Source of the DNA: a virus
Length of the DNA: 64,000 nucleotides
Virus record (IMG/VR): IMGVR_UViG_3300042731_008016
Location: 1-64,000 of that record
Direction: 5' to 3' (one strand)
This document shows positions 26,502-34,165 of the stretch, piece after piece. The notes beneath the pieces are model-generated. The model searched no databases and was not told the DNA's origin. It saw only the letters and a program-made list of their open reading frames with translations. Both the position numbers and the translations under genes were made by a program. Each line of letters opens with the position of its first letter. Within the stretch, counting starts at the first letter, position 1.

Positions 26502-26807
26502 ATGAAAAAATATCGAGTTATTTTCACGCAGACCGAACACAGTTATATCGAGGTTGAGGCACACAATAAGACCGAGGCTTTAGAAAAAGCTAACGCGGAA
26601 TGGGAAAACGGCAACGATGGCGAGTTATTGAGCCAAGAAATGGACACCAAAACCCAAGACATAACCGCGAGACTTGAATACTTGCGAGGTGAGATTGAGG
26701 CAGAGCGGATTAGTTACGGCGAAATTAACGAACTACAGAGCCTAGCCGAGTATATCGAACCAGGGGACAATCTGCTTTTAGAATGGGCAGGAGTAGCAGA
26801 AAATTAA
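26502..26807 (+). CDS. Hypothetical protein with N-terminal beta-alpha domain
   Basis: 101 residues, AAAGGGGG upstream. MKKYRVIFTQTEHSYIEVEA followed by NKTEALEKANAEW is a strand-strand-helix module frequent in small phage proteins that adopt a ferredoxin-like or DpnD-like fold (weak resemblance). The rest is acidic and helical. Confidence 0.6.
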   Translation: MKKYRVIFTQTEHSYIEVEAHNKTEALEKANAEWENGNDGELLSQEMDTKTQDITARLEYLRGEIEAERISYGEINELQSLAEYIEPGDNLLLEWAGVAEN

Positions 26808-26837
26808 AAATTATTAAAAAGAAAGGAAAATTTAAAA

Positions 26838-27173
26838 ATGAGTTATCTAAAACTTATAGAAGAAAACACTTTGCGATGTGAAGCAAGCTACAGGGGCGGA
26901 GGGATTGAAATTGACTTGTCAGAGCTTTTCCCCTACCTTGACGAGCCTAAAATGACCGCTTATCAAAACTATCTAGGCGGTGGAATGCTAGGGCGGATTT
27001 GTTCGAGCTACAACTTTGACACTAACGAAGTCAAAGCCGAAGATCAAGACAAACTCGAAGAAGTCACAGAAGAATTACAAAGATATTTTCACAACTTGAC
27101 TAACCACGCTGATGATGAATGGGAATCCGAAAGTTTTGAACGAAACCAAAATAAGCCAGTAAGTGCTTATTAG
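26838..27173 (+). CDS. Hypothetical early protein
   Basis: 111 residues, GAAAGGA upstream. Gly-rich patches (YRGGGIEIDLSELFPYLDEP; YLGGGMLGRIC) precede an acidic helical end. Its TAG stop lies inside the first copy of a repeated RNA hairpin. Confidence 0.6.
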   Translation: MSYLKLIEENTLRCEASYRGGGIEIDLSELFPYLDEPKMTAYQNYLGGGMLGRICSSYNFDTNEVKAEDQDKLEEVTEELQRYFHNLTNHADDEWESESFERNQNKPVSAY

Positions 27174-27226
27174 AGCTTGATGTAGCCTTTAACGGTTGCC
27201 CCTTGAAGGCTACACTCAGACCCTAA
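27170..27226 (+). ncRNA. Repeated 57-base RNA hairpin, copy 1
   Basis: Base stem TTAGAGCTTGAT with TCAGACCCTAA (two mismatches), apical stem GTAGCCTT/AAGGCTAC, 16-base loop. Copy 2 has the same base stem and loop length but a different apical stem that is still fully paired, so the structure is conserved and not only the sequence. No T-run follows. Confidence 0.7.
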
Positions 27227-27257
27227 TTAATAATTAATAAAAAGGAGGTGAACAGCT

Positions 27258-27641
27258 ATGCTACATAAGCTATTCATGGTAAGGAATTTTAATAAAACCT
27301 ACCAAAAACATTTAAAAAGGATGAGTAATCTAGAAGAGCTAATGAAAGAGCAAGATCTAGATTATGACAGCTTTTTAGATAGTGAGTCTTGGGTGACTAT
27401 TGAAACCCAAACATACAAAGTATTTTCTCGCTGGAATGATATGGGAATTAAAACCACCCAGAAACAGCTTGCAAGGCTCATAAATGACGAGACTAGAAAA
27501 GTTATTGTCAACAGTCTCGAATATTATGACTTGCCCAAGAGTTACGATACAGCATTTTTCATAATGAACTATCAAAAAACTATTGAGGGCATGGTAGAAA
27601 TTTTGCAAAACTTTATTGATAGGGGAGAATTTATAGAATAA
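27258..27641 (+). CDS. Hypothetical early protein
   Basis: 127 residues, AAAAAGGAGGTGA upstream. Mostly helical and charged (NKTYQKHLKRMSNLEELMKE; YQKTIEGMVEILQNFIDRGE). Lies between the two copies of the repeated RNA hairpin. Not recognised. Confidence 0.65.
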   Translation: MLHKLFMVRNFNKTYQKHLKRMSNLEELMKEQDLDYDSFLDSESWVTIETQTYKVFSRWNDMGIKTTQKQLARLINDETRKVIVNSLEYYDLPKSYDTAFFIMNYQKTIEGMVEILQNFIDRGEFIE

Positions 27642-27698
27642 TTAGAGCTTGATAGTAGAGTTAAGGGGCACAGCTTGACTCTACTAATCAGACCCTAA
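27642..27698 (+). ncRNA. Repeated 57-base RNA hairpin, copy 2
   Basis: Starts directly after the TAA of the upstream gene. Base stem TTAGAGCTTGAT with ATCAGACCCTAA, apical stem AGTAGAGT/ACTCTACT, 16-base loop beginning TAA and ending CTTG as in copy 1. The apical stems of the two copies differ at most positions yet both pair. Confidence 0.7.
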
Positions 27699-27724
27699 AA
27701 ATACTCATAATGAGTGAAATACTA

Positions 27725-27753
27725 TTGAAGACTTTCCTCATTTATGGTATAAT
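27725..27753 (+). promoter_or_regulatory. Promoter of the 28-35 kb operon
   Basis: TTGAAG, 17 bases ending ATTTATGG, TATAAT. A palindrome CTCATAATGAG sits just upstream at 27704-27714. Downstream are a short leader ORF, a terminator and then a long gene run. Confidence 0.8.
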
Positions 27754-27784
27754 ACTACGAAGTATTAGAGAATAAAAGAGAATT

Positions 27785-27850
27785 ATGAAAATCAGTTACT
27801 ATAAAAAGATCACTAATCAATTAATAAACTATCCATGCCAGCCATGTTAA
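27785..27850 (+). CDS. Candidate leader peptide of 21 residues
   Basis: MKISYYKKITNQLINYPCQPC, preceded by AAGAGAA. Its last codons (TAT CCA TGC CAG CCA TGT) form the 5' arm of the intrinsic terminator that follows. Translation speed at Tyr/Pro/Cys codons could therefore alter terminator folding. Confidence 0.5.
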   Translation: MKISYYKKITNQLINYPCQPC

Positions 27851-27865
27851 TGGGCTGGTTTTTTT
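27838..27865 (+). terminator. Intrinsic terminator in the operon leader (attenuator-like)
   Basis: Stem CCAGCC/GGCTGG with a nine-base loop and seven T. It lies about 85 bases after the promoter and 23 bases before the first operon gene, so it would stop most transcripts unless relieved. Confidence 0.75.
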
Positions 27866-27887
27866 ATGGCAAAAAGGGAATTACTAG

Positions 27888-28286
27888 ATGAGCAAATCAA
27901 AAATTATTAAAGCAGGCATGATTATCTTTGCATTTATAAAAAGTCCAATATTAGGATTGATGATCTTAGGATACCTAATAGTCATGGAAGATAAATGTAG
28001 AAATTTAAAAAATCAAATACTTGCCTCTATAGAGGAAGACAAAGTGAAGAAAAAACCCTTTAAAATGCCAATGACAACAGCTAGTAAATTTGACATTTAT
28101 AAAGATTGTTTTATTGAACAACACGGAGACAAGTTTTATATCAAAAAACCAAGCGGAGAATACTTGGAAAAAATATTTAATAAAATTGAAAACGCTAAAG
28201 AGGAGATTGATATTATTGAACCATTCTTAGAAAAAAAGAAGGCAAACGAGCGTTATAAAGTACACAATATCAGATTCGTAAAATGA
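27888..28286 (+). CDS. Membrane-anchored hypothetical protein
   Basis: 132 residues. A hydrophobic N-terminus (AGMIIFAFIKSPILGLMILG) precedes a soluble basic domain with strands (YKDCFIEQHGDKFYIKKPSG) and a Lys-rich helix. AAAGGGAA upstream. First gene after the attenuator; overlaps the next by four bases (ATGA). Confidence 0.6.
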   Translation: MSKSKIIKAGMIIFAFIKSPILGLMILGYLIVMEDKCRNLKNQILASIEEDKVKKKPFKMPMTTASKFDIYKDCFIEQHGDKFYIKKPSGEYLEKIFNKIENAKEEIDIIEPFLEKKKANERYKVHNIRFVK

Positions 28287-28648
28287 GAAAATCTACTAAA
28301 CAAAAACTAATAAAAAAGCCCAATATCACGATCACAATCGAGAAGAAGGGCAAAAAGCCAGAGATAGTCAAAAACCCAGAGGCTTATGTATTGTTTGCAA
28401 TGCTTAAAAAGCCAGATGACAAGACCAACAAAGAGGGCGAAGCCCTGGGATTTTCACAGATGGCTGGACAAATGGGAGATATCCTATTTTGTCTCTACCA
28501 ATTACTAGAGGCAGTCAGAGAAGACTTTGGTATGGAAGAGTTACAAAGGATTTTACATTTATTTTTTCAGAGGAACTTATCTGAAATCATAATGCTATCA
28601 AAAATGCAACAGATGGCTAATGATGGAGAGGATAGAGTCGTAAACTAA
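28283..28648 (+). CDS. Hypothetical protein
   Basis: 121 residues. Basic N-terminus (STKQKLIKKPNITITIEKKG) and a helical C-terminus (LLEAVREDFGMEELQRILHL). Start overlaps the previous stop, suggesting coupled translation. Not recognised. Confidence 0.6.
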   Translation: MRKSTKQKLIKKPNITITIEKKGKKPEIVKNPEAYVLFAMLKKPDDKTNKEGEALGFSQMAGQMGDILFCLYQLLEAVREDFGMEELQRILHLFFQRNLSEIIMLSKMQQMANDGEDRVVN

Positions 28649-28649
28649 T

Positions 28650-29270
28650 ATGAGAGACCAAGATACTATTTGCTACAAAGTCAGCGAAGCCATAAGAGAA
28701 CTTGAAAACACAGTGGCTACTAACTCTTTAAATGTTGGCAGATTAGCAAAACTGTTACACGGCATAAGACAAGACGCTCAGACCATGGAAAACGGGTTAA
28801 AACTTAGAAAATCAATGATGAGTGAGGCTGGAATCGAAGATAAGTACCAAGAGGCTAAAGGGAAGGCTAGAACACCAGGGGGAATCAATAAAATTCACAA
28901 TAAAAAGGAGTACACCAAAGGCAAAACTCAATTTGAGTTTATAATTAAAGATCAAAAAACAGGTGAGACAGTCTATCAAAATGCTTCTCATGGCGGAGTT
29001 ATATCAACAGTAGAAAGAATTGAAGACATTGATAAAGACGGGCATATTGACGGACAAGCACAAGTCTTTCAATTCGGACATACTCTAGTTTATTGGTTTG
29101 CTTATGACCAATTAAGACAAGCTATAGAAGCTAGAAAAGTTCAAATTATATCTGCAATTAAGGAAGCAATATTATCAAATAAATTATCAGATCCAAAGGT
29201 TAGAAAACAAATTGTTGGTTTTGTTAACCAGATAGAAAGGAAAAAAAATGCCAGACATAACACCAACTAA
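28650..29270 (+). CDS. Hypothetical protein
   Basis: 206 residues. Helical ends with a central strand region (FEFIIKDQKTGETVYQNASH; DIDKDGHIDGQAQVF). The DKDGHIDG patch looks like a calcium-loop fragment but is isolated. Overlaps the next gene by 23 bases. Confidence 0.6.
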   Translation: MRDQDTICYKVSEAIRELENTVATNSLNVGRLAKLLHGIRQDAQTMENGLKLRKSMMSEAGIEDKYQEAKGKARTPGGINKIHNKKEYTKGKTQFEFIIKDQKTGETVYQNASHGGVISTVERIEDIDKDGHIDGQAQVFQFGHTLVYWFAYDQLRQAIEARKVQIISAIKEAILSNKLSDPKVRKQIVGFVNQIERKKNARHNTN

Positions 29271-29604
29271 AAAAAGATACTTTGTTATTAAAGTCGGAGC
29301 TGGATATAGTAGTAAAGATTTATTCTACTTCACTGATTTAGATACCGCCTTAGAAGTATTCAAATTTTTACAAAAAGGTGAATACATTACTGTAGATAAT
29401 AAATCAGTTAAAACATACGTGCCAAAGAGTGAAGATAAAGACGGTTACACTTATAAGTATTATCATTTTGAAGATAAAAGAGCTGGTCAATTTACTCTCG
29501 AATCAAAAATTATTGATATTTATACCAAAAAACAGATCAAGGAAATCGCCAAGTACGAAGAAGAAAGAATTAAAAAAGCCACCAAGAAAGGGGGTAAAAA
29601 ATGA
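29248..29604 (+). CDS. Hypothetical protein
   Basis: 118 residues, GAAAGGAA upstream. Mixed strand-helix (RYFVIKVGAGYSSKDLFYFT) with a Lys-rich tail (ATKKGGKK). Ends with an ATGA overlap into the next gene. Confidence 0.6.
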   Translation: MPDITPTKKRYFVIKVGAGYSSKDLFYFTDLDTALEVFKFLQKGEYITVDNKSVKTYVPKSEDKDGYTYKYYHFEDKRAGQFTLESKIIDIYTKKQIKEIAKYEEERIKKATKKGGKK

Positions 29605-29849
29605 CAGACATGACCTACAGAGATTTAGTCTATAAATTTATAGCTCAGAATCCAAAGGGTAAAGTTGAGTTAGTAGCTGATCCCCATACTTATTATGGCA
29701 GTGATGAGGTCGGAGCCAGTTACATATTAAAGCTACATAAATTTAAACTAGATGGTGCTTTTGTCTATAGACTAGAGTTTGAAGGCAAGACAGAGGCAGA
29801 GGTCTTTGAAGAGGCTTATAAATTCATGGTTAGGAAGGGGGAAAAATGA
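29601..29849 (+). CDS. Hypothetical protein
   Basis: 82 residues, with AAGGGGG ahead of the ATG. A compact alpha/beta chain (GASYILKLHKFKLDGAFVYR). Coupled to both neighbours by four-base overlaps. Not recognised. Confidence 0.6.
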   Translation: MTDMTYRDLVYKFIAQNPKGKVELVADPHTYYGSDEVGASYILKLHKFKLDGAFVYRLEFEGKTEAEVFEEAYKFMVRKGEK

Positions 29850-30355
29850 GTACAAAAATTTATAACGCATACCTTTTTAATAGTGATATCTTTAAATTAC
29901 AAGAAGAACTAAATAAAATTCGAGAACACCATTTTAATTTATGTGTTGAAGATGCTAAACGAATACTAATAAAACCAAAAGCTGGAATTGATTGGACAAA
30001 AAGGTGTCTTGACTTTGTTAAACTTCTAGAAACCTCAAGGAAATCAACTTCTGCTTCTCCTATTGATTTTAGTGCGGAGGCAGTAATTTTCCCGAAGGCT
30101 AATAACAAATTTTTAGTACAGTTTTTTAGACTACATCACAAACTAGAAATACCAAAAATATTCATTGAATATCATTATCAAAATCAAACAGATCAACCAG
30201 AGGGAATAAGTGATGAGGAGTGGGAGCAAAGAAGAAAAGACTGGGATGAGATATACGATAAATATATTAGTCCATCTGAAGCTGGATTTATTTATGAAAT
30301 TTTTGGAGCAAATCAAGAAACAAATATGTTTTTAAAATTAACGGAGCAAATATGA
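29846..30355 (+). CDS. Hypothetical protein
   Basis: 169 residues, GGAAGGGGG upstream. Helical N-terminus (NSDIFKLQEELNKIREHHFN) and an acidic middle (PEGISDEEWEQRRKDWDEIY). Not recognised; part of the early operon. Confidence 0.6.
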   Translation: MSTKIYNAYLFNSDIFKLQEELNKIREHHFNLCVEDAKRILIKPKAGIDWTKRCLDFVKLLETSRKSTSASPIDFSAEAVIFPKANNKFLVQFFRLHHKLEIPKIFIEYHYQNQTDQPEGISDEEWEQRRKDWDEIYDKYISPSEAGFIYEIFGANQETNMFLKLTEQI

Positions 30356-30546
30356 CCAACACTAAAAAACAATTTTTAGAAGGTATGGAATACATGAATA
30401 GAAATCTTGAAAACTGTTCTAGCTTTGAATATAAGCATGAAATGGATGTAGAAACTGGACTTGAAACAGTTGAATTAAATATGCAAATTCAACATATACC
30501 AGTGCCAAAAGTTTTTAATCTTGAAGGAGAAGAACAAAATGAGTAA
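30352..30546 (+). CDS. Hypothetical protein
   Basis: 64 residues, start overlapping the previous stop (ATGA). Polar (ETGLETVELNMQIQHIPVPK). Not recognised. Confidence 0.55.
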   Translation: MTNTKKQFLEGMEYMNRNLENCSSFEYKHEMDVETGLETVELNMQIQHIPVPKVFNLEGEEQNE

Positions 30547-30997
30547 ACGATACTATCCATATCTATATAGCAAAAAGAAGCTTGAGAAAAAAAAGAAGTG
30601 CGAGAAGTGTGAAAAGCAGGCAACTTGGGAACTTGAATGGCAAAACTCATGGTTTAGAGGCGATGATGAGATAGAGTGGCTTTGTGATGAACACATGGAG
30701 AATAGTATTGCAGAAACAGAAGCCTATCATCAAAAACAACGAATGCGAAGTCAAAAAGTTCAACAACGAGAGGCAGAGTTTTGGGCTAAGATGAAGGCAA
30801 GACTAGAAGAAAAATATACAGTTGAATATCTTACTGAATATCAGTGGCGTATCAATGGGGTAGTCGATATATATCCAGTAAATAGACGCTATCATATTTT
30901 AGAAACAAATAAGCGTGGTGATTATCGAGATATGCACCACTTTTTATTAAAATTATTTGGGAGACAAAATGACAAACAGAAAACAAATCCTAGATAA
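30539..30997 (+). CDS. Zinc-binding hypothetical protein
   Basis: 152 residues; ATG 30539 has GAAGGAGAAG upstream. CEKCEKQATWELEW then WLCDEHMEN gives a possible CxxC...CxxH zinc site at residues 20-55. The rest is helical and basic. A treble-clef-like phage protein; function unknown. Confidence 0.6.
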   Translation: MSKRYYPYLYSKKKLEKKKKCEKCEKQATWELEWQNSWFRGDDEIEWLCDEHMENSIAETEAYHQKQRMRSQKVQQREAEFWAKMKARLEEKYTVEYLTEYQWRINGVVDIYPVNRRYHILETNKRGDYRDMHHFLLKLFGRQNDKQKTNPR

Positions 30998-31085
30998 ATT
31001 AGGTAAGCAAATCGAAGGTTCACAGTTTGCCAGTAAAATCTTTGGCGATAGTCCTACTAAAACAGAAGTCATTAAAGAAAGCTAA
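30969..31085 (+). CDS. Small protein of 38 residues
   Basis: MTNRKQILDKLGKQIEGSQF..., overlapping the previous gene end. GGGAGA precedes the ATG. Probably real given the tight packing; not recognised. Confidence 0.5.
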   Translation: MTNRKQILDKLGKQIEGSQFASKIFGDSPTKTEVIKES

Positions 31086-31106
31086 AAAAAGAGGAGGTAA
31101 AAAGAA

Positions 31107-31265
31107 ATGAAAAATATACTTTTAATCTTAATGGGGGTTTTAATCGGTTTGATTGTGGGTGGAACATTCTACTCAAATAAATACCTAGAACTTTATGACA
31201 AATATGAAAGTCGAGGAGAAGCATTACTAATATTTAACAGAGCTTTAAAACAATGCTCAAAATAA
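31107..31265 (+). CDS. Small membrane protein of 52 residues
   Basis: A strong GAGGAGG precedes the ATG. One N-terminal membrane span (LLILMGVLIGLIVGGTFY) and a short polar tail. Signal-anchor-like. Ends inside the next gene. Confidence 0.6.
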   Translation: MKNILLILMGVLIGLIVGGTFYSNKYLELYDKYESRGEALLIFNRALKQCSK

Positions 31266-31549
31266 CAGGAAAAATTGCTACCAGAGAGGTTTTCATTGAC
31301 GATGTAAAGCTCCATCCAGATGAAAGCCAGAAATTATACAATCATAGCCCCGACGGGTTTGCATGGGGCTATGGTGGCTCTGGACCGAGCCAGTTAGCTT
31401 TAGCAATTATGCTCAAATGCACAGATGCTAAGCAGGCTCAACGGCTATACCAGGACTTTAAAGCAGATATTATAGCCGAGTTACCAAAAGATGATGACTT
31501 CACCCTTTGGTTCGATTTTGAACAATGGTTGGAAGACAGGAGAAAATAA
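31253..31549 (+). CDS. DUF6166-like protein
   Basis: 98 residues. The core FAWGYGGSGPSQLALAIMLK matches the GYGGSGPxQLAxAIL signature I associate with the DUF6166 family, common in phages and plasmids, of unknown function. Length is typical. Start lies within the end of the preceding membrane-protein gene. Confidence 0.65.
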   Translation: MLKITGKIATREVFIDDVKLHPDESQKLYNHSPDGFAWGYGGSGPSQLALAIMLKCTDAKQAQRLYQDFKADIIAELPKDDDFTLWFDFEQWLEDRRK

Positions 31550-31550
31550 T

Positions 31551-31913
31551 ATGAACATAAAAACAAAGAAAGTCTACTACTGCGAATTCTGTAAAAAGCA
31601 TGGGTTGCGAAGAGACAGTATCGAACAACACGAAAGATACTGTACTGCTAATCCAAAAAGAGAATGCAGAATGTGTGAAGACGTTGATCCTGATATAGAT
31701 TTTGAGATCACTGGTAAAAAAGAACCAGGGTGGGCTAGTGATTATGTTGTTAAATCTATTGTAGTTGGAGATGAATGTCCAGCCTGTATTCTAGCTTTTA
31801 TTAGAAGAAATAAAATTGATGTAGTTAAAACCAAAGACGGTAAAGAGTGGAATTATAAAGAGGCCGTCGAGAAATGGTGGGCAGAAAGAAACGCAAATGA
31901 AAACTATTACTAA
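31551..31913 (+). CDS. Zinc-finger protein
   Basis: 120 residues from ATG 31551 (GGAGAA upstream). CEFCKKHGLRRDSIEQHERYC is a C2HC-type finger, followed by CRMC and CPAC pairs that can form a second zinc site. Such proteins bind nucleic acid or protein; target unknown. Confidence 0.65.
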   Translation: MNIKTKKVYYCEFCKKHGLRRDSIEQHERYCTANPKRECRMCEDVDPDIDFEITGKKEPGWASDYVVKSIVVGDECPACILAFIRRNKIDVVKTKDGKEWNYKEAVEKWWAERNANENYY

Positions 31914-32424
31914 AACAACCAGTTGCGACTGTAAAAAATGTAAGCAATGTTGCTGGAGAAGCATGGGCTGGTTCGGCTCTATTAAAGAAATTGAGGGTGC
32001 AGCTTTAATAAAGGGAATGTCTGTTAAAGATTTTGCTAAAGAATATTTAATAAGGGAATGGTGGGTTGGTGATGAAGATATCTATGTGCCAGCTCCTAGA
32101 AAAAACTTTTCAAGATATATAGATGAACTAAAAGAAGTACATAAATTTTATAAAAAACATAAAAGCAACTTATTCAAAGAACAACACGAAAAAAATGGTA
32201 AAGGTTTTAAAGTAGCCAGTTGGGGACACAATTTAATGAGTGGGTATGCTTGTATCTTCTTAACTAAAGACCAAAAATGTGGAATTCATGCAAGCAAACC
32301 AAGAGAATGCAAAAGAGCTTTTGCCTGTCAACCTGCTACTAAAAACGATATTAATATCAGAGAAAAAATAGTCAAATATTGGGCTAAACATCAAGATTAC
32401 GTTAATAAATTATTGGAGAATTAA
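31897..32424 (+). CDS. YkgJ-like CxxCxxCC cluster protein
   Basis: 175 residues. N-terminal SCDCKKCKQCCWRSMGW and C-terminal CGIHASKPRECKRAF give the paired cysteine sites of the YkgJ/UPF0153 family, thought to bind iron-sulfur or zinc. A second member lies at 46 kb. Role in phages unknown. Overlaps its upstream neighbour by 17 bases. Confidence 0.65.
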   Translation: MKTITKTTSCDCKKCKQCCWRSMGWFGSIKEIEGAALIKGMSVKDFAKEYLIREWWVGDEDIYVPAPRKNFSRYIDELKEVHKFYKKHKSNLFKEQHEKNGKGFKVASWGHNLMSGYACIFLTKDQKCGIHASKPRECKRAFACQPATKNDINIREKIVKYWAKHQDYVNKLLEN

Positions 32425-32425
32425 T

Positions 32426-32575
32426 ATGAATATAGAGACCTATTTTAATATCTTGCTTATAATTATTTTGCATATAGCCTGTATTTTCTCAAAAGAACTT
32501 TTTAGAGTAGTGGTTCTTATCTATTTATTTTTAATAATACTCATTCTAGTTAGTGCGAAAGGATCATTATGTTAA
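32426..32575 (+). CDS. Small membrane protein of 49 residues
   Basis: GGAG upstream. Two hydrophobic stretches (FNILLIIILHIACIF and VVVLIYLFLIILILV) form a hairpin in the membrane. The stop overlaps the next ATG. Confidence 0.55.
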   Translation: MNIETYFNILLIIILHIACIFSKELFRVVVLIYLFLIILILVSAKGSLC

Positions 32576-32790
32576 GAGTCTTAAAATATGGCACGGGTCA
32601 TCCAATTCCAGAGGGAGCAATCTATCTTTGCACTAAAACTGAAACCGTCACTAAACCTGGTAGTTTTGAGGGAGTGAGCCACTGCACATTTAAAAGAAAT
32701 GTTTTAGTCTGGCACTATTTTTTAGTTGAAGACAATACTAATAATAAAAATACAAAAGTCTTACCACCAAGACCAAATCCAGGAGATTAA
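32569..32790 (+). CDS. Hypothetical protein
   Basis: 73 residues with GAAAGGA upstream inside the previous gene. Strand-rich (HPIPEGAIYLCTKTETV) with a Pro-rich end. Not recognised. Confidence 0.55.
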   Translation: MLRVLKYGTGHPIPEGAIYLCTKTETVTKPGSFEGVSHCTFKRNVLVWHYFLVEDNTNNKNTKVLPPRPNPGD

Positions 32791-32793
32791 ACT

Positions 32794-33090
32794 ATGTCAA
32801 CAAATAAAAATAAAAACTCTTACGATAAATTAATTGAAAGCTTAATTACTCTTCACAAAGAATATCAAGCTGGCTGTGTAGAAGCAAAAATAAAATTTAG
32901 ATTCAACGTAAAATACTTTGTTAAATTTTCAGTAAGTAATGATGAAAAAGAACTTCAGGGAAATAATGAACTTCTAGAACTACTTGAAACTGCAAAAAAT
33001 GCTCTCAGAAGCTACCAATATCACAATGCTTCGCCAGATTTAGCAAAGGAAGTGGCAGATAAAATTGAATCAGTTATTAAAGAGGAATAA
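32794..33090 (+). CDS. Hypothetical helical protein
   Basis: 98 residues, AGGAGA upstream. Helical (YDKLIESLITLHKEYQAGCV; LLELLETAKNALRSYQYH). Not recognised. Confidence 0.55.
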   Translation: MSTNKNKNSYDKLIESLITLHKEYQAGCVEAKIKFRFNVKYFVKFSVSNDEKELQGNNELLELLETAKNALRSYQYHNASPDLAKEVADKIESVIKEE

Positions 33091-33096
33091 AAAAAT

Positions 33097-33330
33097 ATGC
33101 CAGCCAAAAAGAAAAAACTCAGTGAGGAAATCAATGAATTACTAGAAATGGGTAAAAAGCGATTAGCTTTCAGAAGTGCCATCAGTGGCTTTATGGAAAT
33201 GTACGCTAAATACCCAAAAGATAAAGAAAAATATCTTGATAAACTCTTAGAGTTTTTAGATGAAACAACAAGAAATAATCAAAAAGTTGAAGAGGGTGAA
33301 GTCATTGATGCAGATGATCTACCCTTTTAA
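33097..33330 (+). CDS. Hypothetical helical protein
   Basis: 77 residues, basic start (PAKKKKLSEEINELLEMGKK) and acidic end (VEEGEVIDADDLPF). The acidic-aromatic tip DDLPF resembles the SSB C-terminal tip, as does the protein at 47 kb. Not recognised otherwise. Confidence 0.55.
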   Translation: MPAKKKKLSEEINELLEMGKKRLAFRSAISGFMEMYAKYPKDKEKYLDKLLEFLDETTRNNQKVEEGEVIDADDLPF

Positions 33331-33338
33331 GGAGAATT

Positions 33339-33488
33339 ATGAAAAATAAACAAATTTTATTTATCTTTGCTAATATCTGGTTAATTGTTAGTTTAACTTT
33401 ACCAGTAGACAGGGCGTTTGATTCAATGATTGCCCTCGTAATGGGTTTAATATGTCTTTATAAATCAACTCAAGAAAGAAAAAAATGA
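33339..33488 (+). CDS. Small membrane protein of 49 residues
   Basis: AAGGAGA upstream. Two spans (ILFIFANIWLIVSLTL and SMIALVMGLICLY) and a basic tail. Overlaps the next ATG. Confidence 0.55.
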   Translation: MKNKQILFIFANIWLIVSLTLPVDRAFDSMIALVMGLICLYKSTQERKK

Positions 33489-33745
33489 AAAAAATATCTA
33501 AAACATATCTATGGTGGATCGAAAATAAAGACGGTGCAAGTCAGGGTGAATTCAAGAGTCTACAAGAGGCTAAGAATGCTATTAAAGAGGGAATAGAGTC
33601 TGGTTGGTTAAGTGAAGAGGGTGAGTGGAAACCTATTAAACATGAAGCAGAACCATGTCCGACTTGCGGAAGACCCACTCCAAAGGTTATCATAAGGGGA
33701 GTAGGAGAATGTCTTAGATGCGATCATGTAAGAGGCGACCTGTAA
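33485..33745 (+). CDS. Zinc-ribbon hypothetical protein
   Basis: 86 residues. A helical N-part (GEFKSLQEAKNAIKEGIESG) and a C-terminal CPTCGRPTP...CLRCDH zinc ribbon. Its stop codon lies in a GC-rich inverted repeat. Confidence 0.6.
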   Translation: MKKISKTYLWWIENKDGASQGEFKSLQEAKNAIKEGIESGWLSEEGEWKPIKHEAEPCPTCGRPTPKVIIRGVGECLRCDHVRGDL

Positions 33746-33812
33746 TAGGTTCCGAAGCGAGGGTGGTGGCGGGGAGATCTCAAAACTGCGCTCGTCTCAG
33801 AGTCTATTACAG
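33740..33812 (+). ncRNA. GC-rich structured element closed by a 9-bp stem
   Basis: CTGTAATAG at its start pairs perfectly with CTATTACAG at its end. The interior contains CGAG/CTCG and GAGATCTC inverted pairs and is clearly more GC-rich than its surroundings. It spans the stop codon of the zinc-ribbon gene. No T-run follows, so it is not a simple terminator. Confidence 0.5.
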
Positions 33813-33843
33813 AGTCTAATCAAGAAAATTAGGAGAATAAACT

Positions 33844-34164
33844 ATGCCTGTAATGTGGAAAAATAAAACTAAACGCCCAGTTTACTGGGAATACAAAGAT
33901 GGAGAAAGCTCTAAATTTTGGGCTGCTCATATCATAAAACAACCAAAACCAGATAATACACCTACTGGCGAACTTGTTCCTCGTTTTTCAGGCACAGCCA
34001 CTTCAGCAGTTCCTATGTACTATGTCCTCATTAGAAAATGGGGAAGAATTGGCACCAAAGGTCAAAAAATGGAACAAACTTTCAACGATATTTATCAAGC
34101 AGAAAAAGCCCTCGATGTTCTAATCAGGGAAAAACAAAGTAAGGGATACAAACCAATCTTTTAA
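33844..34164 (+). CDS. WGR-domain protein
   Basis: 106 residues. YVLIRKWGRIGTKGQKMEQ followed by a helix (DIYQAEKALDVLIREKQSKG) is the WGR domain seen in PARPs and in bacterial MolR-type proteins, where it binds nucleic acid ends. Here the domain stands nearly alone. AGGAGA upstream. Target unknown. Confidence 0.7.
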   Translation: MPVMWKNKTKRPVYWEYKDGESSKFWAAHIIKQPKPDNTPTGELVPRFSGTATSAVPMYYVLIRKWGRIGTKGQKMEQTFNDIYQAEKALDVLIREKQSKGYKPIF

Positions 34165-34165
34165 T

